Positions 21,758 to 33,947 of a stretch of DNA of 64,000 bases are shown piece after piece. Source of the DNA: Areca catechu (Eukaryota; Streptophyta; Magnoliopsida; Arecales; Arecaceae). The stretch spans positions 19,033,356 to 19,097,355 of the forward strand of contig CM038051.1 in the NCBI GenBank assembly GCA_021397845.1. The letters are read 5' to 3'. Under the pieces are notes generated by a model. That model made no database searches. It worked only from the letters and a program-made list of their open reading frames with translations, and was not told the DNA's origin. The translations under genes were made by a program, and so were the position numbers. Position 1 is the first letter of the stretch, and each line of letters starts with the position of its first letter.

Positions 21758-22590
21758 AAATATCATAAATATTTTATAATATAATATAAAATTTATACTT
21801 TAGTTGGTGCCAACTCAGATACTAGTTCGATGCCAGTCCAGTCGCCAGTTCGACTACCAGGCCAGTGCTATTCTGGTGCAGCTGGTGCTAGTCCGACTAC
21901 CACGATCAGGTTTCAGGGGCACAGGCGGGCGAGTATCCATCATGGTCCGGGCTCGCACCAACATTGCCGTGCTTACGCCCAATCGCCTCTGACCCTGCTA
22001 CTCAACAGATGTCTCATTCCATCATGCCGCACTAATGGCATTGGGTGCGATACTGTCGCCATCGTGGCAGGACTAACTACCGGACTGGCACCGGCCTGTG
22101 GGCAGACTGACAACCGGACTGGCATTGACTAAATTATAAATTTTATATTATATTATAAAATATTTATTATATATATTAAATTTTATAATATAATATATAA
22201 TTATAAAATATAATATAATATATTATAATATATATTATATTATATATTATAATAAATTTTATTTTATAATAATAATATTTTATGATATTATCAAGGTAAT
22301 AACTTATCATTTTATTTATATATATTTTTATTTTTTTTTAATTTTTGTTTAAAAAAAAGTGACGTAGGGATGAGATAAAGCTGCACGTACGATCTACAAC
22401 TTCTTTTAATTTTTAAATTTCTATTTTATTAAATTATTTTAAATATTTTTTATTTTTTTATTTTAAAATTTGGAGTTGCAGGTACGTGACTTCTGACGTG
22501 TCCAAATCAAACTAGGCTACTTTTATAAATATTTATCAAACAAATTTATTTTAATAAATATTTGTTAAAACTATTATTTTAAAAAAACTC
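21758..22590 (-). repeat. Right arm of the long inverted-repeat element
   Basis: The reverse complement aligns with 8410-8976. It holds a perfect 31 bp inverted repeat (21767-21797 against 22135-22165) that brackets a GC-richer island of about 330 bp (21800-22132) rich in CCAGTTCGACTACCAG-like short repeats. The island looks like a separate small insert or the loop of a foldback. No ORF with a recognisable domain. Confidence 0.6.
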
Positions 22591-22879
22591 GGAAAGAGAC
22601 TACCCAATTATTTCAGTTCATTAAAACTGATGTGATACCACTATTATTGAACTTTCTTTCCTTTTTGGCTCGTCAAAGTAAAATTAGACGCTATACCCGT
22701 AACATGATTCTCCTTATCTCAAAACTTTATTAAGAGCATTTGATGGAATTTATTCTGCATATCATGCACTAGAATTACATAAACTTAACAAAATTGAATG
22801 AACTATATCATTCTTAAATGTTACATTGTGGCCTTTTCTTCTCCCGTAAAATGCAGTTAGCTCTTGGTTCTTTTCTCCT

Positions 22880-25066
22880 CCCTTAAAATGCTGGCAATCT
22901 ATAAATATTATCAATAATTTTAAAAAAAATTATTATATTACTATATTTGATATATTTTTTTATGACTGTTGTCGTCTAAATCATCGTGGCCTGCAGCTCC
23001 TGCATGGCATCGATTGGTCGCTCTCCCGCCTGTCGCCTAGCACGCATACCAGGTCCTGCAAAAGAAAAAAGACCCGGGCCGAAGATCTCGGCAGGGACAC
23101 TCCGGTGATCAAGTCAATGGACGATCAAGGAGAACAGATCCTCCAAGATGGATCCCCGGAATGGTTTCCATGCTCAGAGATCTTTTGAAGACAATGGAGT
23201 GGGAGTTAGAGTCGAGAAGGAGGGCTTGAGCAACGAAGGCTGTAGCCATTTTACTCTCCTGGAAAGTTCGGGTCTGTTATGGCTGTTCTCTGTGCCTTGC
23301 TGAAGTGCCTGCCCCTTCTCGCTTAACCTTGACCGGGGCCCCTTCTCGGTTTCTTATAGATGAGTGGCCCATCTCGTGGAGTACCGAGCTCTGGCTTGAC
23401 CCTCTCTCCATGTCCCTCGCACGGGTGAAGTGTAGGCCTGCCATCTTCCCTCTTCCCTGGAAGGTAGAAGAGGTATGCCATCGACAGTGGTCATGGAGCT
23501 TGGAGGAGTACGCGTCCCTTTCACGGCAGGTACAGAAGGTACGTCGTAGGTCCTGACACCCCGACAGGGCTTTGCCTCTCTCTATGGTTGTCCCACCATG
23601 TTTGGGGAGACCTGGCAGAGAGCCGGTATGGGGGTAGATGCTACAGGGTCTGAATCTCCTAGCGAGACCTTCCTTTTTTGGGTGGTACAGGAGGTAGGTG
23701 AAGGGGCGCAGCACCCCAAGCAGAGTGCCCTTCTTCAGGTGGTGCCGACAGTGGGTTGGGGGACCTGACACTCCGATGGGCTGGTCCTTCGCAGGCGGCG
23801 TGCTATGATGAAATGCCATCCATAGGGGTCACAGTCGGCGTGCCATGGCGGGGAGCCCCTTCTTCAGAGGTTCCAGGCGGCGTGCCACCATCTCTCAGGC
23901 ATGTCAGCCTCTCCGTGCCATGTCAGGGCTCTGGCGAAGATGGTGGCACCACCCGCCATCGTACCCCGCTCGTCTGTCTTAAGGCCACTTGTGGGAGAGG
24001 CCGCGTTCTTCTGAAAATTTCATACCTGATCCTGAAGAAGAGGTTGACTTTGATCGAGGGTCGACCTCAAGCAAGGAGCCAGACCTCGACTGGGACTAGC
24101 GCCACTCTGACGGAGGGGCTCGAGAAGCGAGGCATGACCTCAATCGAGGCTCGATCATGGAGAAGCCACTCCGATCGAGGGGCTCGAAAAGCGAGGCTCG
24201 ATCACGGGGGAGCCACTCCGGCTGAGAGGCTCGAAAAGCAAGGCATGACCTCGGCTGAGGCTCGACCACGGGGGAGCCACTCCGATTGAGGTGTTCGAAA
24301 AGCGAGGCGCGACCTCGGCCGAGGCTCGACCACAGGGGAGCCACTTCGGTCAAGGTGCTCTCCGGATGCTACATCCCAGTGGTGTCTTCTGCCAGCGCGT
24401 CCGCTGGCTGAAGTTGAGAGGGACTTCACGTCAGCGTTCCTGCCATAACAATGACAATCCAGATTATCACCTTTCAGGTAATATTTCGAATAATATTACA
24501 TTTTCTTTCTTTCTTTTTCATATATTAAAATATAATATAAAATTATATTATATTATAAAAATAATAAAAATTATATTATATTATAAAAATAATAAAATAA
24601 TATTATTTTATAATATAAATATATTATATTATATTATATTTAATAATATAATATAATATGTAAATATAATATATTATTTAATATATTTAAATAATATATT
24701 AATGTATTTTCTAGTTAATATATAAATTTTCATATTACATTTATTTTGTATAAAAAATAAATTTAGTTTTTTTTAAAAAATTTGTATAAAAATATAAAAT
24801 ATAAAATATATTTTATATTTTATAATATAAAATATAAAAAATATTTTAAATAAATAGATAAAATATAAAAATTATATTCTTATAAATAAAATATAGATTT
24901 AATTTAGAAATATTTTAAAAATTTAAGTTTATATCATGCATCATTACTTGTATATATCAAATATAATAATTTATATTATCTATAATGTATATTGCTGGTA
25001 ATTTATATTAATAGTAATTTATATTATTTTTCAAAATTATGTGGCAATGTATCAAATATAATTTTA
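22880..25066. repeat. AT-rich TIR repeat, copy 1, split by a Gypsy solo LTR
   Basis: The flanks of the solo LTR (about 22880-22966 and 24456-25066) match copy 2 at 28209-29160. On the left the shared sequence is GGCAATCTAT...TTACTATATTKG...TATATTTTT. On the right it is CATTACTTGYATATAYCAAA, a TTGCTGGYAATT block and TGGCAATG. No protein is encoded, so it is non-autonomous. The middle is almost pure A/T. The left end of this copy is the weaker boundary. Confidence 0.6.
22967..24450 (-). mobile_element. Gypsy solo LTR, 1,484 bp, TSD ATGAC
   Basis: On the plus strand it begins TGTTGTCGTC and ends TGCCATAACA, with ATGAC at both 22962-22966 and 24451-24455. It resembles the LTR of element B (50732-52136), including the CCTGCAAAA and ACTCCGGTGATCAAGT stretches. 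By comparison with element A, the coding strand would be minus. A short tandem repeat of about 60 bp (GGCTCGACCACGGGGGAGCC) lies at about 24060-24350. ORFs inside are not genes. Confidence 0.9.
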
Positions 25067-26407
25067 GAGGAAATTTTTTTTTTGATGAAATTTTAGAGGG
25101 ATTATTGAGAAGTTGGATTTTAGATGTAAATAAGAGAAAAGGGCAATTCTAGAGCTCATGGAAACAAGGAAAGGAATGGACCCATGGAGTGAGGGACACA
25201 CGCCCAGCTTACATGTTCCCATATCCAACGACTCTATAAATCAAAAGAAGGATCGGTAATGGGAAACAAAAGGGCATGTGGGGTTGGCAGAGAATAAATG
25301 AACAAAGGCTAAAGGGATTTTAGAATCCAATCCTCTTTCTCCCTCTACCTTTGCACCCCCCGCGCCCCCCTTCTCTCTCTAACACGAGAATCCGGATTCG
25401 TGTGCTGCAAGTAATTCCTATTCTTCACAAGAACCCCACGATATCCGTAAATAATAATCACAAATCGTTAATTATAATAATAATAATTTATAAGTACATG
25501 TTCAATAAAACCCAATTTTTCTAGGGCGCTCTATGCTGTAGCCTAGAGTGTGTAAGCTTAACATGGTTATCTCATGATAGGATAGCAATTTATGATTCGA
25601 CCTGTCAATTCAATTGACATTCAATTTATCATAAATATATCTATATTTAGAATAAATAGATTTTGTTTAATTTATTTAATAAACAGGTCAATCTATTTAA
25701 TAAATAGATCGGATTTAAAATTTTTAAATCTAAACTATTTAATCCATTTAATTCATTTAATATATATATCGAATCAAATCATGTTATATAAATATATTAT
25801 CTATTTATTAAATAAATTAGATCGGGTTGAATCGGATAAATGATTATTCAATTGTTAAACATATTAAATAAATCGGATTGAATTAGATTAGTAGATTATT
25901 TATTTAATAAATAAGTTAGATGAATCGAATCGAATTATTTATTTATTAAATAAATCAGATTTTAAATTATAATCTGTTCAATAAATAATATGACAAGGTT
26001 GAGATTTTTATTATTTTTATTATTATTATTATTTTATCTGTATTGTGTACGTCCAATCCAACCTGATTGCGATCCCTAACGATGGGTGGTCAGGCGGATG
26101 GCAAAAATTCGAATACAAATAGCGGGATTTTATAACCTACAAAACCAAATATATGTAATATATATATATATATATATATATGATATAAATGATCGCAAAT
26201 TAACGAACATATCCTCCTAGAAACTAAGAATAGTACTAATTAACAAGGGCAATTTCGTCCATTTGCTTCACTCCACTACGGTCTGTGCAGAGAAAGGTAC
26301 AGATTTATCGAGGGGAAAAGGAAAAAAAAAAAAAAAAGGGGAAAGGGAGGGAAAAAAAAAGGGGTTAAAATTCCATTTTTTTTCTCAGATTATTTTATAT
26401 AATGTTG
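25067..26407. other. Intergenic spacer 3' of the DUF4408 gene
   Basis: AT-rich, with no gene. Contains a candidate hAT-like remnant (25578-26078), a (TA)n run at about 26158-26181, an ATT-rich run near 26010-26035 and a poly-purine stretch at 26306-26360. Confidence 0.6.
25578..26078. mobile_element. Possible hAT-like non-autonomous element (weak)
   Basis: The ends TAGGATAGCAAT and, reverse-complemented, TAGGGATCGCAAT resemble the TAGGGATGGCAA ends of the element at 39427. The interior repeats AAATAAATYRGAT-like motifs. No 8 bp target duplication is visible, so the call is tentative. Confidence 0.3.
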
Positions 26408-27124
26408 TTATTTTAAAATATGAAGTTCCGGTGATCCTGCGGATGGGTGCGGTCCTTCGGCGGAGGCGATCGCCATCGACTCCTCGCGATGAAACCTCAT
26501 CTGCTTCGCGATGAACGCCTCTATTGTGCGCCGGAACTCCTCCGCGTCGTCGGTGCTCGTTTCCCACTCCTCCTTCACCTGTGCCGTCGCCGCCGCGGAG
26601 GGCTGCGGTGGAGGCTTCTCTCCGTTCGTCCCCACATCCGACGCCGCACGCCGGAGCTCCAGCGATCTCCGCCGGCGCTCGATCTTCCCCGACTGGCTCC
26701 TCCGGCACGGGCGGATCTCCATGCACACCGCCTTGTCCTCGAACACGACTTCCTCCGGCGAAGCCACCGTCGGCGGCGGCGGCGGCGGGGAGAAGCCGAT
26801 CCGACGGCGGGACTCGAGGAACTGGTCGTAGAGGTCGCCGTCGCTGCCGTCGGCGGAGGAGGCGAGGTGGCGGGACCTGGCGAAGAGGACGAGGACGATG
26901 GCGTTGCCGAGGAGGAAGACGAAGCGGGGGCTGACGATGACGGAGGCGAGGCCGCGGAGGAAGTCACCGGAGAAGCGAGCTGCGGCGGGTAGGCGAGCGG
27001 AGGACCAGGAGAGAAAGAGGAGGGTGGCGAAGGCCTCTAGGAGGAGATGGAAGAGCTTCGCGAGCTTCCGTAGGCGGCGGTAGCGCCGCATCGCGGTCTC
27101 CTTCTCCGCCTTCACGGGGTCCAT
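26408..27124 (-). CDS. DUF4408/DUF761 domain protein (host gene), 238 aa
   Basis: Complete single-exon gene, ATG at 27124, and the only convincing host gene here. Two hydrophobic segments (residues about 24-42 and 64-82, LLGNAIVLVLFARS) with a basic N-terminus fit the plant DUF4408 N-terminal membrane region. A proline run (113-118) and a low-complexity middle follow. The C-terminal EEFRRTIEAFIAKQMRFHRE (residues 195-214) matches the DUF761 helix common in these small plant proteins. I predict a membrane-associated protein of unknown biochemical role. Codons are strongly GC-rich at third positions, as in many monocot genes and unlike the AT-rich surroundings. No stops or shifts. ORFs on the other strand are shadows. 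Confidence 0.9.
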   Translation of the reverse strand: MDPVKAEKETAMRRYRRLRKLAKLFHLLLEAFATLLFLSWSSARLPAAARFSGDFLRGLASVIVSPRFVFLLGNAIVLVLFARSRHLASSADGSDGDLYDQFLESRRRIGFSPPPPPPTVASPEEVVFEDKAVCMEIRPCRRSQSGKIERRRRSLELRRAASDVGTNGEKPPPQPSAAATAQVKEEWETSTDDAEEFRRTIEAFIAKQMRFHREESMAIASAEGPHPSAGSPELHILK

Positions 27125-27282
27125 GACCGGATCGGACGGTAGATGAAAAAATCAAGAGGGAGGATGCCGAGGTCGGATTATCCGGTGACCGTGCGGAGTT
27201 GGAGATAGCGCATAGAAAGTGGAGAAGGAGGGGAAGAGTGTGGAAAGCGGGAAGGAAGCAAAGACCGCTTCTTGGCGGAGCG

Positions 27283-27297
27283 CAGCTCCTCTTTTTA
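27283..27297 (-). promoter_or_regulatory. TATA-like box of the DUF4408 gene
   Basis: On the minus strand CTTTAAAAAG lies about 165 bp upstream of the ATG in otherwise GC-rich promoter DNA. The distance suits a TATA box with a 5' UTR of about 130 nt. No other element is clear. Confidence 0.35.
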
Positions 27298-27329
27298 AAG
27301 ATGAATATGCTGTCAATTTTTTTCATTAT

Positions 27330-28208
27330 TCACTTGAAAAATTTAGAGATACAGACACGTCAGGTGAACTTACCTCCTTCTTCCCGATTGATTTCATTAA
27401 ATCACCAACCGAAGTGATCAAGTCCACATGACACGCAACAATTTTTTTTTTTTTCTTGTTTTGTTAACACACAAAGAAGAGAATGGCTTTAAAGTGTTTC
27501 AAATATTTCACACAATTACATCACTGAAAACTAACTCCCCTATGTGGTTCCTTGACAGGGTTTGCAGCGAAGCACTCGAGAAGATCCAGTATGAAACTAG
27601 CGGATAAGTTTTTTAACATTATGTGATTAATCTAGCACGTAGCGACAAATGTGAAGGCTGGTTAGTCTTGAGTAATTGCACTTCATCTAATATGTTGAGG
27701 GAATACAAGCTTGCTCGCAGGAGCTATACTTTGTGTGGACATGTATAGAGTTGTTTGGGAGGGTTGTTTGTTAGTTTAGGCTGTTAGCTTGCACTTTTGG
27801 TATCATGCCGTTGTTGCTTTATTGGACAAGATTTATGCTGCAGAAAGATGCCATGGAAGCTAGTGGTGTGCTTGTGAGGATGTAAGAGGTTCACTGACTA
27901 CTTTGTTGCCGTGCCTTCACTACGCTCCACTTAAACAAGCATTGATGAATAAAATGGATAGTTTCTCTACTTTGGAAGCCATCTATAAAATTGAAGTTTC
28001 CTTTGTATTTTAGATATTTGCTACAAAAAGTAGTTAAAATTTTTCCCATAACGTAAACTTTTATCACGAGCCAGTCATCTCCTATTCCAGTCATGAACCT
28101 TTGCCGAAATATAGGTATTTTTATTAGCATGGATCAGTAATCTATCACCTTGGGGTTAGGCTAAGTTATAAGGCCTTACCCGTCCCATACAAAATATTAA
28201 AAAATTAT
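27330..28208. other. Intergenic, nothing recognised
   Basis: Upstream flank of the DUF4408 gene. Mixed composition and only short overlapping ORFs. Confidence 0.55.
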
Positions 28209-29160
28209 TAGATTCCGTTTGATAGCAGGCAATCTATCCGGATTATCCATAATTTAATAGGATCCTACCACATTACTATATTGGTATATTTTTCTGGATA
28301 ATATTCTATCTTGTCTAATAATTTGGTAGATTATCTCTGGAAAGGATGGTAATTCAGATTACTACCTTCTAGATAATCTAAATTACCTTCCTTTTCCATG
28401 TAATATAATATAATATAATATATATAATACATTATATTTTATAATATAATATGATAAATATATTATTATATCATAATATATATTATATTATATTAATATT
28501 ATATATATATTATAATATAAAATTATAAAATATAATATACTATATAATATTTTTAATCTAATATAATATTAATATATTATATATTTTAAATTTAATTTAT
28601 TTGATATACTATATTAAATAATATATAATATATTTTATAATATAATAAGATAAATATATTATTATATAATATATAATTATATTATATTATATTTAAATAT
28701 CATATAATATTATATTATATATTTTTAAATTTAATTTATTTAATATATTATATTAAATTATATATAATATATTTAATTTAGTTCATTTAATTTTATATTG
28801 ATATAATAAATATATTATATTATACTTTATAATATTATATATAAATTTAATATATTTAAGTAATATATTAAATATATCATCTATTTAATATATAATTTTT
28901 TTATATTAGATTTATTTAATATAACAATAATTTCATATTTTTATAAAAAAATAAAAAATATATATTTTTTAATAAATGGATAAAATATATATTTGATTTA
29001 GGAATATTTTAGAAATTTGATTTTATATTATACAACATTACTTGCATATACCAAACATAATAATCTACCTTATTTATAATCAGCATTGCTGGCAATTCGC
29101 ATCACCGACAATCTAAATTATATTTCAAAATTACCTGGCAATGCATCTAATGCAACCTTA
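28209..29160. mobile_element. AT-rich non-autonomous TIR element, copy 2
   Basis: The left end reads AGATTCCGTTTGATAGCAGG. The right end, reverse-complemented, reads AAGGTTGCATTAGATGCATTG. They match as an imperfect terminal inverted repeat of about 25 bp. The interior is long A/T-only tracts (28400-28960). No ORF with a domain. Same family as 22880-25066. Superfamily not determined. Confidence 0.55.
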
Positions 29161-31077
29161 AATTATTCTTGATTTTTTTCTCGAGTTACTCCTAAGTAAT
29201 CTAATTAATCAAATATTATTTCAACTATTATGACCTTTTATGGCTCACTCAAGACCAAATCGATTAATTCAAATGAACACCTATGGTTTTTGTTACGGTG
29301 TGCTTATGCTATGGTTTATCTTTCTCTCTCCCCCCATATATTTTTTTATCAAGTTATCTAGTCTCTCCCCTTTGTTTCTTTGTGAGAATAATTGAGGGAA
29401 TGCCATCAATTTGGCAAAATGAAGAAATAATTAGCTGCACAAATACATAGGAAATTCTTCCCAAGATTTAAAACATAGAAATCTCTCTTTTTTTCAAAGA
29501 AATCCACCAACTTCATTTTCCTCACTTGATTATACGTCTCTAACAAATTATGACATCACATTAACCAGCAATTATCCAAATACTTGGATTATTTGATCAT
29601 TGCACCGCATGCATGAATGGAAACATTTTACACAATAAGCTAAGGAGTGGCAATTGAGTTTTGCAAATTTAATGGTATAGATCATTTTTGTATAATCTCA
29701 ACTAGTAACGAATACCTTGATGTGGAACATATCAAAATAAAATTGTGAACAAGGAGAACATATTAAATATATTGTGGTGATATGGACAATGAAGATTACC
29801 GATTTTAAAGTCATCAACAAATCATCAAGCTGGTCATGTACTTAATTTTGGTTACATTTGGATTTTAGAAGGACGTGAAGGAAAAAAAATGAAATGCGGT
29901 TATTATAAAGGCTCGTTCTTTTATGAATAAAAGATTTAGTTAAAAATTTATATTTTTTTAGATAAATATTTTTCAGATAATATTAAATAAAAAAATGATT
30001 TATTTATATTCTTTTATACATGAAAAAGTAGTTTCGAAATTTATTATCCATATCTTTTTACATTATTATTTTTTTAGATACATAACTAAAATTTATCTAT
30101 ATTTTTTCTAAATTCTTTTATAATGACTAGAATCTGGGAGCAATGGTCAACTAAATTACTGGACATTGAATATGCATTGAAAATTAGGAAGAAAGGATTT
30201 TAAAAATAAAATTGAATATTTACTTTACCGGCCGGTAGAAAAATAATTTAGCTATCTTTCTGGATACGATTTTCTTACTAATTCATGGATAAATGATATT
30301 CAAAAAAAGTAACTTATTTATCTTAAAAAAATATAAAAATATGGTTAAGTTGGTAAAAAAAAAATTGAACTATTTTTTAATAATATTTATCCATAAAAAA
30401 AAAAATCCATTAACTTACTCCAATTCTTAAAAATATAAATAATAGCAAAGTATAAGTTAATAATTAGTTGTTTTTATTAAAGTCGCGTGGCTCGGAACTT
30501 AAGATAGATCTCAGATTCGAGCACTCCAAAGGACTTAAAAAGAGAGACGGTTTGACCCTTTGGTGCGTTGGTGGCCCTTGTGCAACAGCAAAAGGTTGTG
30601 TCATGGTGAGATTAGGCACCGACCCACGAAGGTCACCGTCATTAACAGCACTCATGGAAGGATTCATTTATACACTTTGTTGCTCTGCTGTTGTTCATCC
30701 TGTAGTGATGCTTCATGTCTTCCAAAGATGAATAAAATTGTTGAATATTATTTATGGTCATAATAGAACTTATAATGTATGTATGCCTGGAAATATATAT
30801 ATATATATATAGATATATATATTAAGGGAACTGATACTGCTAGATTTGTTATTTCTAAATTCTCATCTAATAAATCAGCCTATCTACCATATAGTGATAT
30901 ATGTCATGCAGAATCAATAATAAACAATCAGTATGATAGTAGTGCAATTGGTTACAACCCGTTAGCATACCCGAAAAGGTTTATTGTAACCAACCAAATT
31001 GAGGGCAGCAATACTGTTTGTTCATGATTGATGCACCCCTGATTGCATAGTTAAACACCCTCTCCTCCATAAATACT
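29161..31077. other. Intergenic, nothing recognised
   Basis: AT-rich. A short (AT)n run lies near 30797-30822. The ORF at 30468-30731 overlaps one on the other strand and has no recognisable domain. Confidence 0.55.
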
Positions 31078-31090
31078 AGGCACGGACCTT

Positions 31091-31102
31091 CTTCTTCTTC
31101 TT

Positions 31103-31134
<32 letters not shown>

Positions 31135-32732
31135 TGATAAAATGAAAGACTTATATTAATTTTTTTGAAAACGTACAGTCCAAACTACCTGCATACAAAA
31201 TATTTCTAAACTGTACAGGCAAATCATGCAGAGAGGAACAGACAAATTCTCCCGAATGCTGTGCAACAAAAGAGGCCGTCCAGTCGGCCGCAGCATTGGT
31301 TTCGCGATAGACATGGCGGACCATGAGCCCAGAGCACTGACTGAGCATCATGCCAATATCTCGAAGGATAGGGATAGTAGGCGTATCCCTGATTTCCTTC
31401 TGGATCCAGGAGATGATCGTAGAAGAATCACCTTCAATGACGAGGCGATGCAATTTAAGGATCCTCATGGCATACTTGATACCCATCCAAGCACCATAAA
31501 GCTCTGCCTGGGGCATAGTTTGTTCCACTAACTTGGAAACCCCCATAGCTATAAAGGTTGTCGCCGAAGATCTGATGACAAACGCCGCTCCCGCCATCCG
31601 TCCTTTAACACTCCCATCAAAGTTGATAGTAACATACTCCTGAGGAGGGGGCTCCCAAGAAACCAGAATCCGGTTAGGTACTCGAGGAGTTGAACCAGAG
31701 CCCCAGAAGTCAGGCAAAGTCACCATCGACTGATGATACTCCTCAGCCTGAGCCCTAGCTCTTTCAATTAAGAAAGTAGGAGAGCTAGTCTCAGACCTGA
31801 AGATAGTAGCATTCCGGGAGATCCATAAGTGAAAAGCCAGATAAGCAATCAGAGTCTTGGACGGTGTAGTATCGGGGGATCTCAGATAATGAGCGAAGGT
31901 AGTGAGGACATCATCTTCAGCATCCAGAAGTGCCCCAAAGCCCGCCAGAGTCCAAACCCGCCTAGCCCTTGAGCAAAGAAATAACACATGGTCCAGAGAT
32001 TCCTCTGGATCATCACAAATCGGACAGGAGGGGGGTATACGGACACCCCTAAAACTAAGAAGAGACCTTGTAGGCAGGCGTCACCTTATGACCTTCCACA
32101 AAAAGTGGCAGACCCTCGGATGAACTGGTAAAGCCCAGATCCAGCATCCCTGCACATCAACCTGCTGAGCCGGATGATTAATATTGTAGAGGTCCGACAT
32201 AGGGGCAGTGGTGGAAGAGGAAGGGCCCCAGACTGTAATATCCTGGCAAGGAGACAGAGGAAGAGGAATGGATAGAATCCTCTCCTTCAAATGCTCTCCA
32301 AAATAACAAGAGATGAGTGGAGAATTCTAGATTTGCAACCCTGAAATAATAAGGTCACTGACCATCCAGACTTCGGGCAGATCCGGTGAGACAAAGATAG
32401 GCCATCTATACAGAGAAATATCGGAAATCCAAACATGTGCCCACACTCTGATTTACCATCCCCCACCGTCCATCTGACATGGGGAAAAACCTGCGGAATA
32501 CGTCTACTGATCTCCTTCCAGATTGGTGATCCACGAGAAGAGGGCACAACCTGACCCCCCTGAAGGAAAGTAGTATCATATCTAGCTCGCATAACTGAGG
32601 CCCACAGGCCGGTCAGATTAAGGACCAAATTCATAGCATGATGAGCCAGCAGAGCCTCCCTCCGATTGAGAAGTGAAAAAATGCCAAGCCCATCCTCCCG
32701 TATTGGCTGGCACACAGAATGCCAGCCAACCA
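31091..32732 (-). mobile_element. 5'-truncated L1-type LINE with poly(A) tail and TSD
   Basis: Inserted on the minus strand. A T-rich run at 31091-31134 is the poly(A) tail read backwards. The insert is flanked by AGGCACGGACCTT (31078-31090) and AGGCACGGGACCTT (32733-32746), a target duplication of about 13 bp with one indel. Only the last 1.6 kb of the element was copied, as usual for LINEs. Confidence 0.9.
31151..32720 (-). pseudogene. LINE ORF2 C-terminus: zinc-binding zf-RVT and RNase H-like (RVT_3) domains
   Basis: Three adjoining pieces. 32720-32290 is the end of the RT/thumb region (GWHSVCQPIREDGLGIF is typical of plant LINE/RVT proteins). 32290-31990 is a zf-RVT-like region (IWALPVHPRVCHFLWK). 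31987-31151 is an intact open stretch of 278 codons with an RNase H-like fold (NFDGSVKG...AELYGAWMGI...EGDSSTII) that keeps the D, E and D residues. The upstream RT core is absent because of 5' truncation. At least one stop or shift separates the pieces. Not functional. Confidence 0.85.
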
Positions 32733-32746
32733 AGGCACGGGACCTT

Positions 32747-33942
32747 TAGATATGAAGAGAAAATTTGGACATCACACTCTAATTCTTTAATCTCTTTCAT
32801 CTCGAAATTCTATTTGACCTAAACATCAAAGGATTCCTAGATATATACGATAAATATCTTGATTGTTTTTTTCAAGTTGTAGATAATACCTAGTGCTATT
32901 TTGTGCTCCTTCAACCTACCTGAGTAGTATCGCTTATCAACTCGTCCACCTATCTGGTTGGATTTAAAATAGCAATAAGCAACATTGCTTATATGGCTTT
33001 GGAACAAGTTGCGAAGTATTAGCATTGCTAGATTAACATACGAGTTTTGATGCGCATTCAGGAATGGACCATACCAATTTTTTCGAGGGGGGCCTGCCAG
33101 TCTCTGGGCACACGACACAATCGCATAGAGATAGAGATGCCATGGAGCTCCATTGTCGCTGCGTCGAACCACAAGAGGAAGAGAGAGTCGGCCGTCGGTG
33201 AAGGAGATGGCGAGTGGGGTGGGGTTGGTTGTCAGCGAAGGAGACGGCGAATGGGATGGGGTCGGCTATCGATGAAGGAGACGACGGGTGGGGTGGGATG
33301 GGGTGTGGTCAACCATCGATGATGGGAACCCTATCAGGGGCGGTGGTGGGTGGGAGCGGTGCCGCGACGGTTGTCGTTAGGGAAGAGAGGAGTCGGCAGG
33401 GAAGATAAGTGAAGGAGACAGCGGATGGGGTTTATAGGCTTTGAGATTTTGGAGGAGAAGAAGATGAAGGTGCTTATGCAGGTGAGTTATTTACCGTATT
33501 TTTTTTAAAAACAAAACTCTTTGAAGAATTTTTTTTACTAATCTTTTTTATAAGATTCAGTTTCATTTTTTTAAATTTTTTGTCAATTTTTTTGGGATGT
33601 TTTTGAGTGATTCAAAAAATTTTAGGAGGCTAAATATTTATTATATACTAATTTACCTTGAAACAATCTAACTGGTGGAGGATATTACTGAAAAATTAAG
33701 GGGGCTTTGATATTACAAAAAAAATAGGAGGGCCAAGGCCCCCCATCCCCGGCAGTCCATCTCTGTGTGCATTGAGTAGTTTTATTTGTTGCTTTCCTCT
33801 CATAAAATTATATATTACATATAATACATATATTAGACACAAATAAATATTTTTATTAATAAATAATTATTAAAAAATTAAGATAATAAAAAAATATATT
33901 TTAGTCGTAAAATTTTGAATATATCACTAAAGCTTCCATATT
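32747..33942. other. Intergenic with a short GC-rich imperfect repeat
   Basis: No gene seen. At 33185-33420 there are three or four imperfect copies of a unit of about 40 bp (GAAGGAGACGGCGAATGGG). ORFs across it are repeat translations. The GGGGGGCC and GGCCCCCC blocks near 33088 and 33738 could be ends of a small element, but this is unproven. Confidence 0.5.
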
Positions 33943-33947
33943 ATAGT

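Noticed and set aside
24456..24960. Very AT-rich block as an organellar insertion
   Set aside because: No plastid or mitochondrial gene is recognisable, and it is shared with another nuclear repeat copy at 28209.
26447..26992. 181-codon ORF opposite the DUF4408 gene
   Set aside because: GC-rich shadow frame with Arg/Glu runs and no domain.
33047..33408. Gly/Arg-rich plus-strand ORFs
   Set aside because: Translation of a 40 bp imperfect repeat. Frames shift freely between units.
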